Assembly: GCA_025454405.1 (NCBI GenBank)
Contig: JALOON010000049.1
Location: 1-64,000, forward strand
DNA length: 64,000 nt
Reading direction: 5' to 3'
From: Oscillatoriaceae cyanobacterium Prado104
GTDB lineage: Bacteria > Cyanobacteriota > Cyanobacteriia > Cyanobacteriales > Microcoleaceae
Shown here: piece after piece, positions 54,418 through 63,031 of the stretch
Position numbering within the stretch: position 1 is the stretch's first letter
Layout of the letters: the number at the start of each line of letters is the position of its first letter
The notes under the pieces: model-generated
The model's input: the letters and a program-made list of their open reading frames with translations, nothing else
The model's database searches: none
Told to the model about the DNA's origin: nothing
Program-made: the position numbers and the translations under genes

Positions 54418-54442
54418 AAACCGCACCTGTTGCGGTTTTTTA
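54418..54442 (+). terminator. Intrinsic terminator after the precursor gene
   Basis: AAACCGCA and TGCGGTTT pair across CCTGT (54418-54438), with the T-run continuing to 54440 and TAT after it. It lies 72 bases beyond the precursor stop and only 16 bases before the ATG of the next gene, so it may work as a leaky attenuator between them. Confidence 0.8.
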
Positions 54443-54458
54443 TCATAAAAACCTAAGC

Positions 54459-57400
54459 ATGCAAAATTACCAAATTACTGAAAAACTGCACGAGAGCAGT
54501 AACTCGTTAGTCTATCGCGGATACCGGCAAGCAGACGACCGGCCTGTTATTCTCAAAATGCTCAAACAAGCCTATCCTTCACCCGAACAAATTGCCTGGT
54601 TTAAGCGAGAGTATGAAGTAACCCAAAACATTAACTTACCGGGAGTCATTGATGTTTACAGCTTGCAACACCTAGAAAATCAGTGGGTAATTGCGTTAGA
54701 AGATTTTGGTGGCGAATCCCTCAATCGGATAATCTCCAACCAGCAATTTACCATTGCTGAATTTCTCCACCTGGCAATTAAGATTGTTGACATTCTCGGT
54801 CAGGTTCACCAGCAGCAGATCGTTCACAAAGATATTAACCCATCAAATATTGTTTTAAACCAGCAGATAGCCAAGCTCAAGCTCATTGATTTTGGAATTT
54901 CCACAACCCTGTCGCGAGAAAACCCAACCTTTCGCAACCCAAACGTGTTAGAAGGAACGCTGGCCTATATCTCGCCGGAACAAACAGGGCGCATGAATCG
55001 ATCGATCGATTACCGCACCGATTTTTACTCGCTGGGAATCACTTTTTATGAATTGCTAACGGGACAGTTACCATTTCCCACAGAAGATACTTTGGAATTA
55101 GTACACTGCCATCTTGCCAAACAACCCATCCCGCCGCACGAACTCAGATCGGAAGTTCCGCCAATTATTTCGGCCATCGTGTTGAAATTAATGGCAAAAA
55201 ATGCTGAGGAACGCTACTTATCGGCATATCAGATAAAGGTAGATTTGCAAGAATGTCTCGAACAGTGGCGGGCTAAAGAGCGAATTGACCCTTTCTCGAT
55301 CGAGCGTCACAATATTTCCGATCGATTTCAAATTTCGCAAAAACTGTACGGACGAGAACAAGAAATTTCCGCCCTACTAGCAGCTTTCGATCGAGTTAGC
55401 GAAGGAGCCAGCGAAATGATGCTGGTTTATGGATATTCCGGAATTGGAAAGTCTGTATTAATTCAGGAGATATACAAGCCGCTGACTCGCCAGCGCGGCT
55501 ACTTTATTGCTGGTAAGTTTGACCAGTTTCAACGAGATATTCCCTACGCATCCTTAATTCAGGCATTTCGTTCGCTAGTGCGGCAGTTACTCACAGAAAG
55601 CGACGCGCAAATTAGCAAGTGGCGGGAGAAGTTGCAAGAGTCATTAGGGGAAATTGGCGGGGCAATCGTTGAAGTTATTCCGGAAGTAGAATTAATTATT
55701 GGTTCGCAACCGCTCCTAGCAGAATTGACTCCAGCAGAACAGAAGAAACGCTTTAATCTGGTTTTTCAAAAATTTATCAATACATTCACTCAGCCCGAAC
55801 ACCCGTTAGTAATTTTCTTAGACGACTTGCAGTGGGCGGATGGAGCATCGCTAGAATTAATTCAACTGCTGATGTCAGTAGCGGATAATCAATATCTATT
55901 TCTCATTGGCGCGTATCGCGATAATGAAGTAACCGCAGCACATCCGCTCGTTCAAACTTTGGAAAATATAGAAAAAGCAGCAGCAACCACAATTAATCGA
56001 ATATTGCTGGCACCTTTAGACTTAACCGATATTGCGCAACTTTTAGTCGATACGCTGTTTGTCGAGTCAAAAAAGGCGCAACCGCTTGCCAAATTGCTCC
56101 AGCAAAAAACTGGTGGCAATCCATTTTTTGTAAATGAATTCTTGAAAAATCTGCATTCTGAAGCATGGCTGCATTTCAACTACGAATCCCAACAATGGCA
56201 GTGGGACTTAAAACAAATCAAAGCGCAACCGCTGGCAGATAACATTTTAGAACTGACGATTAAAAATATCAAAAAACTACCGACAGCAACTCAGGCAGTA
56301 TTAAAATTAGCAACTTGCCTGGGGAATCGGTTTGACTTGAAAACGCTTGCGGTTATCTATGAAAAATCCCTCCACGAAACAGCAAAAGATTTGCGCTCGG
56401 CACTCCAATCCAGCCTCATCTTACCTCTTAGCGATGACTATCAGTTGGCAGAAGTTGATGTAGCAGGTTTGTCCGATCGGTTAGTTGCAGAATACAAATT
56501 TGCCCACGATCGCATCCAACAAGCAGTTTACTCTCTCATTTCCGAAGCAGACAAACAGTCAGTACACCTGCGCACGGGCAGATTGTTGCTGGAAAATACA
56601 CCACCTGCAGAATTGGAACAGAAGCTGTTTGATATTGTCAATCAGTTGAACAAAGGCAGCGCATTAATTAAGCGACAAATAGAGCGATACGAGTTAGCTC
56701 GATTGAATTTACAGGCTGGTAAAAAAGCCAAAGCCTCAGCGGCCAGCCAACCGGCTTTCAATTACTTTCAGAACGGCTTAAGTTTGTTAAATCAAAAAAG
56801 TTGGTCGCCGCAGTACAACCTTGCCTTAAATTTGTATTTAGAAGCAGCAGAAGCAGCTTATATAATTGCCAACTACGATGAAATGGAGCGATTAGCTGGG
56901 GTAGTTTTGCAAAAAGCCAAAACGCTGTTAGACAAAGTAAAAGTTTATGAAATTAAAATGCAAGCTTATTGTGCCCAAATGAAATTCATAGAGGCGATTG
57001 ACATTGGGCTAGAGGTTCTGAAATTACTTGGCGTAGAATTACCGAAACGACCGAACCAATCCGATCTGGCACGAGAGATGGAGCAGATACAATCTGCTTT
57101 AGCGGGCAGGCAAATCCAGGAACTAATCGACTTACCGCAAATGACCGATCCGTATAAAGTAGCAGCTATGCGGATTATGAACTACTTATTTGGTCCTGCG
57201 TTCATAGCAATTAATCAACTGAGCTTGCTAAATTGGTGCCGACAGGTGAATTTATCGATTCAGCACGGTAATTCTGCTGGCTCTGCTTTTCCATATACAG
57301 GTTACGGAATGATCCTCTGCTCGACCGGAGAACTTGACGCTGGCTATCAGTTCGGTCAACTTGCTTTGAAGGTATTAGAAAAATTCAAAGATAGAACATT

Positions 57401-60197
57401 TAAAGCAAGAATTTATTCAATATATAATGGATACCTCAAACATTGGAAGGAACCTCTCAGAGAGACATCTTCTTTTTTCATTGAAGCTTATCAAAGTGCG
57501 ATAGAAACTGGAGATCTTGAATATGCTGCTAGTGTTATGCTTGGCTATGCTTACGCTTTGTACCTCAGCGGTGTTGAGCTGATCGATGCCAAGAAAGAGA
57601 TGGCGAAAGCCCTTGAAGCTACTTATCAAACTCAACAGGAAGCATACATTCATTGGGGTCAAATCTTTATGCAGGCAATCCTGAACTCGATGGGACAAGT
57701 AGAAAATCCGTGCTGTTTGATTGGTGAAGTATACGACGAACAAAAGATGATACCAGTGCATCAAGCAAGTGGCGATCGAACAGCGCTCATGCACGTTTAT
57801 TCATTGAAACTTCCCCTCTGTTATCTTTTCGAGGAATTTCAGCAAGCTGTTGAGAATGCAGACATCTTTGAAGAATACTCAGCTAATGCAGGTTCCTTTT
57901 TTATTCTTCCTGTTGTCTATTTGTATGATATGTTAGCCCGACTGGCACTGTATCCCAATGCCTCAGAAACGGAAAGAGCAGAAATCCTGACAAAAGTTGC
58001 TGCAAAACAAGAAAAAATGGAAACATGGGCAAAACACGCTCCCATGAATTACCTGCACAAATTCTATCTAGTCGAAGCGGAACGCGCCCGCGTATTGGGC
58101 AACGATCGAGATGCCAGAGAATATTACGACGAAGCCATCTCCCTAGCCCGCGAAAACGAATACCTCAACGAAGAAGCCCTCGCCTACGAACTCGCAGGCA
58201 GGTTTTATTTAGGCAGAAATCAAACTCATGTTGCCCGCCACTACTTGCAAGATGCCCGCTATGTCTACCAACTTTGGGGTGCCACCGCTAAAGTCAAAGA
58301 TTTAGAAACGCGATACCCGCAGTTTTTAGCCCTCCAGTCGATCGACTCTCGAACAGATCGGCAGAAAAATCGCATTTCCACGGGCAACAAATCCGGCGAC
58401 GCACTGGATTTTGCCGCCGTATTAAAAGCATCGCAAACCATCTCCGGCAAAATCGTCCTCCGACAATTGTTAAACCAAGTAATGGAAGCCGCGATCGAAA
58501 ATGCAGGTGCCGAAAAAGGCTTCCTACTCATGGAAAAAAACGGCAAATGGGCGATCGAAGCCGAAGCAAAAATAGAGGACGATCGGGCGAGTCTCCTGCG
58601 ATCGATTCCCGCAGATTCTGTTGACCCCGCAACCGGAATTCCCCTGCTATCAACCGCTATAGTTAGCTACGTCGCCCGCATCCGCGAAAACCTAGTATTA
58701 GACAACGCCGCCGAGTCAGGACAATTTACCCAAGACACTTACATTAAAGCCGCGCAATCCAAATCAATCCTCTGCGTTCCCCTGCTCGATCGAGGCAAAC
58801 TCAGCGCCATTTTATACTTAGAAAACGACCTCGCGACTAACGCATTTACCCCCGAAAGAGTCGAAGCCTTAACCATCATTGCCTCTCAAGCAGCAATTTC
58901 GATCGAAAACGCCACCCTCTACGAACAATTAGAAGAATACAACCGAGACTTGGAGCAAAAAGTAGCAGAACGCACCGAAGAATTGTCAAAAACCGTAGAA
59001 ATTCTCAGAGCAACCCAAGCAGAATTAGTAATCGAAAATACCCTGCTCAGAAGTGCCGAAACACCGCCGAGTTTCGACTATCAAGTAGGCGGAAGTTTGC
59101 CCCTAGATTCACCTACCTATGTCGTGCGATCGGCCGACAGACAGCTATACAAAGCATTAAGACTCGGACAACTTTGCTACATCCTCAACACCCGACAAAT
59201 GGGCAAATCCAGCCTGCGCGTCCAAATAATGAAAAAATTGCAAGCAGAAGGATATGTTTGCGCGGCGATCGACATTACCGTAATCAGCAGCACTCAAGCC
59301 ACATTTGAACAATGGTATGCAGGCTTTGCCTACATGCTAGTTAGCAACTTGAAACTGTTAGATAAAATCAACATCCGTGTTTGGTGGCGCGAACGCGAAT
59401 TGCTAGCGCCCCCGCAGCGGCTGGCAGAATTCATCAACGAAGTATTGCTCGTCGAAATACCCGAAAAAATCATTATCTTCATCGACGAAATCGACAGCGT
59501 GCTCGACCTGCAATTTGACTGCAGCGCAATTTTTAAAATCATCCGCAACTGCTACAACAACCGAGCAGATAGTGCCGACTACCAGCGATTAAACTTCGTC
59601 TTCCTAGGCGTAGCCACACCTTCCCAATTAATTCAAGACAAAAACAGCACGCCCTTTAATGTCGGTCAAGAAATCCAACTCAAAGGCTTTCAACCCCATG
59701 AAGCCCAACCCTTGCTGCACGGCTTAACCCAACGAGTCAGCAACCCGCAAACACTACTCACAGAAGTCATCGACTGGACGGGAGGCCAACCATTTCTCAC
59801 CCAAAAAGTCTGCAAGCTAATTTGCGATTCAACCTCCGAGATTCCCATCAATCACGAGGCAGAATGGCTAGAGGAATTAGTGCGATCGAACATCATCGAA
59901 AATTGGGAAACCCGCGATAAACCGGAACATTTGACAACAATTCGCGATCGGTTGCTGAGGGACAAAAAGCGTTCTGTGGAACTGATAAAACTGTACCGAA
60001 AAATAGTCGATCGGGGACGGATTTTAGCAGAAGATACGCCCGAAGAAACAGAATTGCTGATGTCGGGTATCATCATCAAGCAAGACGGTTATTTGCAAGT
60101 CCACAACCGCATTTACGAATTAGTATTTGAAGACTTGCGTAGGTTTGGTCCAGGAAAGAACCCTCCGTTTCACTCCGCCCAACATCTTAATATTTGA
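54459..60197 (+). CDS. Giant Ser/Thr kinase-ATPase-GAF-AAA signalling protein
   Basis: This is a 1912-residue multidomain regulator. The protein kinase (residues 1-270) has a Lys in RPVILKML, catalytic HKDINPSN and DFG in LIDFGIS. A STAND-type AAA ATPase follows (about 300-650), with Walker A YGYSGIGKSVLIQEI near 324 and Walker B VIFLDDLQWADGASLEL. A long helical/TPR-like middle (700-1290) leads to a GAF domain (about 1315-1490, ENAGAEKGFLLMEKNGKW). A coiled coil, VAERTEELSKTVEILRATQAE, precedes an AAA-like domain (about 1545-1900: GGSLPLDSPTYVVRSADRQL, TRQMGKSSLRVQIM, IFIDEIDSVLDL). Relatives end in a histidine kinase instead; here the AAA domain replaces it. The 3' end runs into a repeat, so the tail is altered. 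Confidence 0.9.
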   Translation: MQNYQITEKLHESSNSLVYRGYRQADDRPVILKMLKQAYPSPEQIAWFKREYEVTQNINLPGVIDVYSLQHLENQWVIALEDFGGESLNRIISNQQFTIAEFLHLAIKIVDILGQVHQQQIVHKDINPSNIVLNQQIAKLKLIDFGISTTLSRENPTFRNPNVLEGTLAYISPEQTGRMNRSIDYRTDFYSLGITFYELLTGQLPFPTEDTLELVHCHLAKQPIPPHELRSEVPPIISAIVLKLMAKNAEERYLSAYQIKVDLQECLEQWRAKERIDPFSIERHNISDRFQISQKLYGREQEISALLAAFDRVSEGASEMMLVYGYSGIGKSVLIQEIYKPLTRQRGYFIAGKFDQFQRDIPYASLIQAFRSLVRQLLTESDAQISKWREKLQESLGEIGGAIVEVIPEVELIIGSQPLLAELTPAEQKKRFNLVFQKFINTFTQPEHPLVIFLDDLQWADGASLELIQLLMSVADNQYLFLIGAYRDNEVTAAHPLVQTLENIEKAAATTINRILLAPLDLTDIAQLLVDTLFVESKKAQPLAKLLQQKTGGNPFFVNEFLKNLHSEAWLHFNYESQQWQWDLKQIKAQPLADNILELTIKNIKKLPTATQAVLKLATCLGNRFDLKTLAVIYEKSLHETAKDLRSALQSSLILPLSDDYQLAEVDVAGLSDRLVAEYKFAHDRIQQAVYSLISEADKQSVHLRTGRLLLENTPPAELEQKLFDIVNQLNKGSALIKRQIERYELARLNLQAGKKAKASAASQPAFNYFQNGLSLLNQKSWSPQYNLALNLYLEAAEAAYIIANYDEMERLAGVVLQKAKTLLDKVKVYEIKMQAYCAQMKFIEAIDIGLEVLKLLGVELPKRPNQSDLAREMEQIQSALAGRQIQELIDLPQMTDPYKVAAMRIMNYLFGPAFIAINQLSLLNWCRQVNLSIQHGNSAGSAFPYTGYGMILCSTGELDAGYQFGQLALKVLEKFKDRTFKARIYSIYNGYLKHWKEPLRETSSFFIEAYQSAIETGDLEYAASVMLGYAYALYLSGVELIDAKKEMAKALEATYQTQQEAYIHWGQIFMQAILNSMGQVENPCCLIGEVYDEQKMIPVHQASGDRTALMHVYSLKLPLCYLFEEFQQAVENADIFEEYSANAGSFFILPVVYLYDMLARLALYPNASETERAEILTKVAAKQEKMETWAKHAPMNYLHKFYLVEAERARVLGNDRDAREYYDEAISLARENEYLNEEALAYELAGRFYLGRNQTHVARHYLQDARYVYQLWGATAKVKDLETRYPQFLALQSIDSRTDRQKNRISTGNKSGDALDFAAVLKASQTISGKIVLRQLLNQVMEAAIENAGAEKGFLLMEKNGKWAIEAEAKIEDDRASLLRSIPADSVDPATGIPLLSTAIVSYVARIRENLVLDNAAESGQFTQDTYIKAAQSKSILCVPLLDRGKLSAILYLENDLATNAFTPERVEALTIIASQAAISIENATLYEQLEEYNRDLEQKVAERTEELSKTVEILRATQAELVIENTLLRSAETPPSFDYQVGGSLPLDSPTYVVRSADRQLYKALRLGQLCYILNTRQMGKSSLRVQIMKKLQAEGYVCAAIDITVISSTQATFEQWYAGFAYMLVSNLKLLDKINIRVWWRERELLAPPQRLAEFINEVLLVEIPEKIIIFIDEIDSVLDLQFDCSAIFKIIRNCYNNRADSADYQRLNFVFLGVATPSQLIQDKNSTPFNVGQEIQLKGFQPHEAQPLLHGLTQRVSNPQTLLTEVIDWTGGQPFLTQKVCKLICDSTSEIPINHEAEWLEELVRSNIIENWETRDKPEHLTTIRDRLLRDKKRSVELIKLYRKIVDRGRILAEDTPEETELLMSGIIIKQDGYLQVHNRIYELVFEDLRRFGPGKNPPFHSAQHLNI

Positions 60198-60330
60198 AGA
60201 CTTGCGTAGGTTGGGTCCAGGAACGAACCCTCCGTTTCACTCCGCCCAACATCAACCGATATCACCATCAAGCGAGACGGTTATTTGCAAGTGAACAACC
60301 GCATTTACGAATTAATATTTGAACACTTGC
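60124..60330. repeat. Tandem duplication and repeat at the 3' end of the giant gene
   Basis: TATTTGAAGACTTGCGTAGG occurs at 60124 and 60191, giving a 67-bp tandem unit that holds GTAGGTTGGGT-type repeat sequence. At 60257-60330 a diverged second copy of the coding end (encoding GYLQVNNRIYELIFEHLR) follows, matching GYLQVHNRIYELVFEDLR encoded before it. The present stop at 60195 lies inside the first 67-bp unit's tail. This looks like a duplicated and broken 3' end. Confidence 0.75.
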
Positions 60331-60389
60331 GTACAATCTATCGGGCTAATATGAAACCCAACCACAGGAATTGCGGTCGATCGATCCGG

Positions 60390-62573
60390 CTAAGTTGTTG
60401 GTTGGGTTGGGTTTCGTTCCTCAACCCAACCTACGTATTCAACTGCTGGTTCTGCCACCAAATGCTTGTCAATTTCTAATATTTGTTTCGACGGATAAAC
60501 TGCCAAATCGAACCAGAAAGTCGTACCGATGCCAACTTCACTCACCAAATTAATTTTAGTGTGGTGCTTGTCAATAATATTGCGGACGATCGACAAACCC
60601 AAACCAGTTCCTTCCAGCGTGTGAACGCGATTTTCTACTCGGAAGAAGCGATCGAAAATTGCTTGTTGGTCTTCCGGATCGATGCCGATTCCAGTATCGG
60701 AAATTTCCACCCGTACCGTACCGTAATTTTTAGCAGCAGCTAACAGGTTGTAATTATCGGAGGCAGTATTTTTATGATGTGCCTGTTCGGTTTCCAGCAC
60801 GTAGGCGCGAATCACGATCCTGCCGCCGGACTCAGTAAATTTCAAAGCATTTCCCACTAAATTAGCAAACACTTGCAGCAGCAAATCGTAATGACCTAAA
60901 ACAGCAGGTAAATTCCGTTCGATTTCTTGTTCGAGTTCGATGCCTTTATCCTTAGCATTCAACTGATAAGTCCGGAGAGTTTGTTCGACAGCTTGACAAA
61001 GGTCAACGGCATCTAATTGATAGATCCGGCAAGATTCCAAGCGCGACAAATCTAACACGTCGTTAACTAAACGGGTAAGTCGATCGGTCTCGCGGTTGGC
61101 AATTTCTAAGAATTCCCGGCGCTCGCTTTCTTGCAAATCTTCACCGTATTCGTAAAGAGTTTCAATAAAAGATTTGATATTAAACAGAGGCGTTCTCAAT
61201 TCGTGGGAAACATTGCTGATAAAATGACCTTTCGCTTCGTTAAGTTCTGCTTCGCGAGTGATATCCTGCACGGTCATGGCAATGCCTTTAAGGTTTTCGC
61301 GATATTGTTCCGCATCTTGATTTTTAGAAGTTTCTTCGTAGAGAGTACACTCGATCGCCCCCGGACGTTGAGACTCGGTACAGGTATTTTCTTCATCGCG
61401 AATGCAGCTTTTGCACAAAGGTTCTGCTCCCGGAGCTTTGTGCAGGACTACAGTAGTTAATAGAATCCGAATGGTACGCCCGATCGGATCGCTCAGAGAG
61501 ATGCGAAATTCGCCTCCTTCGCGATCGCCCGATGCAATTTCATGCAACGGCCTAGCCAATTCCTGCTGCACTTCCGGCGGCAAAATATTCAACACATTAA
61601 CCCCGATCGCATTTTTACCTTCCCATCCAAAAATCCGCCGCCCGGTCGGATTGACCAAAATCACCTCCAAATTAGCGTCGAGCAACAGCGCTCCATCAGC
61701 AATAGTTGAAACCAAAGTTTCTAACTTAGCTTTTTGAGCGGTCAGCTCTTCAATATTTTGTTCTTCATAACTTTCTAATTTTTCAGCCATCTCGTTAAAA
61801 CTGAAAATCAGTTCGCCCAATTCCCCACCCAAAGGCAAGTCAACCCGCTGTTTAAAATTACCGCTAGCAATATTTTTCACTCCAAAAACCAACTCTTTAA
61901 TCGGCTGAGTAATCGTCAGTGCATTAAACACGGCACCCAAAATTACCATCACCCAAATCGTGACAAAAACCGCCAAAGTTACATCTCTCGTCAGATTGGA
62001 AGTGATCGCAGCAGCGGGATTCGGATTGATGCCGATCGCCAGCAATCCCAAATATTTATCCTCGTGAATTAGAGGCACAAATACATCAGTAACTTCGCCA
62101 TCCGGCGTCAAGTGCTGGCGCACCAAAGGCAAAGAATTTAAATTTTTCGATTCAATATCTGCCAAAAAATTATCCGGCAATTTAAGCTGGCGGCGCAGTG
62201 TCAGGGAAGTTTGCACCTCGGATTCCGAGAAAGGAATCCCCAGGAAAATATCGCCTGCTTCGTCAGCGTACAGCATGTAGCGGACGCTAGAAGTGCTGTT
62301 GTAAAATTGGCGGGAAAAGCGTGCCACTTCCGATCGGTCATTTTTCGCGATCGAAGGAGCAACATTTGCCGCTAACAGCAGTCCGAGGTCGCGGCCGTAG
62401 CGAGTATCGTTGAGTCGGGCATCTTGCTGGATCGTATTGACAGCCCAGAAAGTAAGGCCGCTCATAATCAACGAAACTACGAGGGTAGTACCGGCCATCA
62501 GGCGAGTCTGAAGGGTAAATTCCGACCACCAGCGGGCAATAATTTCTCCGATTTTGTTTAGTACGGCCAGCAT
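60390..62573 (-). CDS. nblS: Sensor histidine kinase NblS (Hik33/DspA)
   Basis: NblS is the essential cyanobacterial kinase for high-light, cold, osmotic and nutrient stress, acting on RpaB. The 727 residues show a transmembrane helix near 26-48 (LMAGTTLVVSLIMSGLTFWA), a periplasmic sensor and a second helix near 200-220 (LAVFVTIWVMVILGAVF). Then come a HAMP linker, a PAS domain (LVSTIADGALLLDANLEVIL), a CxxC-containing insert (PLCKSCIRDEENTC) and HisKA with GHFISNVSHELRTPLFNIKS. The ATPase domain has NLVGNALKFTE, DTGIGIDPED and GTGLGLSIV. The final 15 residues (YVGWVEERNPTQPTT) come from a dispersed repeat. It is next to purD, a conserved pairing, on the same strand. Confidence 0.95.
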   Translation of the reverse strand: MLAVLNKIGEIIARWWSEFTLQTRLMAGTTLVVSLIMSGLTFWAVNTIQQDARLNDTRYGRDLGLLLAANVAPSIAKNDRSEVARFSRQFYNSTSSVRYMLYADEAGDIFLGIPFSESEVQTSLTLRRQLKLPDNFLADIESKNLNSLPLVRQHLTPDGEVTDVFVPLIHEDKYLGLLAIGINPNPAAAITSNLTRDVTLAVFVTIWVMVILGAVFNALTITQPIKELVFGVKNIASGNFKQRVDLPLGGELGELIFSFNEMAEKLESYEEQNIEELTAQKAKLETLVSTIADGALLLDANLEVILVNPTGRRIFGWEGKNAIGVNVLNILPPEVQQELARPLHEIASGDREGGEFRISLSDPIGRTIRILLTTVVLHKAPGAEPLCKSCIRDEENTCTESQRPGAIECTLYEETSKNQDAEQYRENLKGIAMTVQDITREAELNEAKGHFISNVSHELRTPLFNIKSFIETLYEYGEDLQESERREFLEIANRETDRLTRLVNDVLDLSRLESCRIYQLDAVDLCQAVEQTLRTYQLNAKDKGIELEQEIERNLPAVLGHYDLLLQVFANLVGNALKFTESGGRIVIRAYVLETEQAHHKNTASDNYNLLAAAKNYGTVRVEISDTGIGIDPEDQQAIFDRFFRVENRVHTLEGTGLGLSIVRNIIDKHHTKINLVSEVGIGTTFWFDLAVYPSKQILEIDKHLVAEPAVEYVGWVEERNPTQPTT
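60402..60438. repeat. Dispersed repeat encoding the NblS C-terminus
   Basis: GGTTGGGTTGGGTTTCGTTC followed by CTCAACCCAACCTACG forms a hairpin-like unit common in cyanobacterial genomes. It is translated as the last 15 residues of NblS, and the TAG stop lies just past it. Related GTAGGTTGGGT pieces lie in the 3' end of the convergent giant kinase gene (60134-60250). Confidence 0.8.
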
Positions 62574-62581
62574 TTTAAAAA

Positions 62582-62616
62582 GAAGGAAGAAGGAAGAAGG
62601 AAGAAGGAAGAAGGAA
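62582..62616. repeat. Heptamer repeat (GAAGGAA)5 before nblS
   Basis: Five perfect GAAGGAA units lie 9 bases upstream of the nblS start codon (CTTCCTT on the coding strand). The same heptamer follows apcB. Its closeness to the nblS start means copy-number changes could alter expression. No usual ribosome site is visible before nblS. Confidence 0.9.
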
Positions 62617-63031
62617 GAATGCTAATCTAGGAAGGTTTTGGGTTATTCGGATCTTGCGTTTAATAAAGGGGACTTACTTATCATTTGAATTTTTAAAGCC
62701 GAAGTAAATAAAGTAGCTGTCTTTATTTTGACATTTCTACATGAAAATTGCTTGAGAGTCGCAAGGCACGGCGATCGAGATTTGTCACCAGATTCGCACA
62801 AAAGCAGCGCAAAATAAAGGGTAGCGATCGCCGTGGCAACCGCTGAAACAACACTATTTTGAGATTTGTGCCTCAGTTATAGCAGTCGCCAGAGCGATGA
62901 AGACATTATCGAGCACTCAAACCTTGTTTTTCCTGCTTTTCCTTCCGGCCGGGGGAGTTCGGAGCTCTTGCTATATATGTGACATACTTTCACCCCGCAA
63001 CTCGAACAATCTTGGCTTGTACCAGAAGCAT
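62617..63031. other. Spacer between purD and nblS
   Basis: I see no gene. The region should hold the nblS promoter on the minus strand. No strong terminator for purD was found. Confidence 0.4.

Noticed and set aside
60285..60479. 64-codon open frame after the giant kinase gene
   Set aside because: It is a duplicated remnant of the kinase gene end fused to repeat sequence, not an independent gene.
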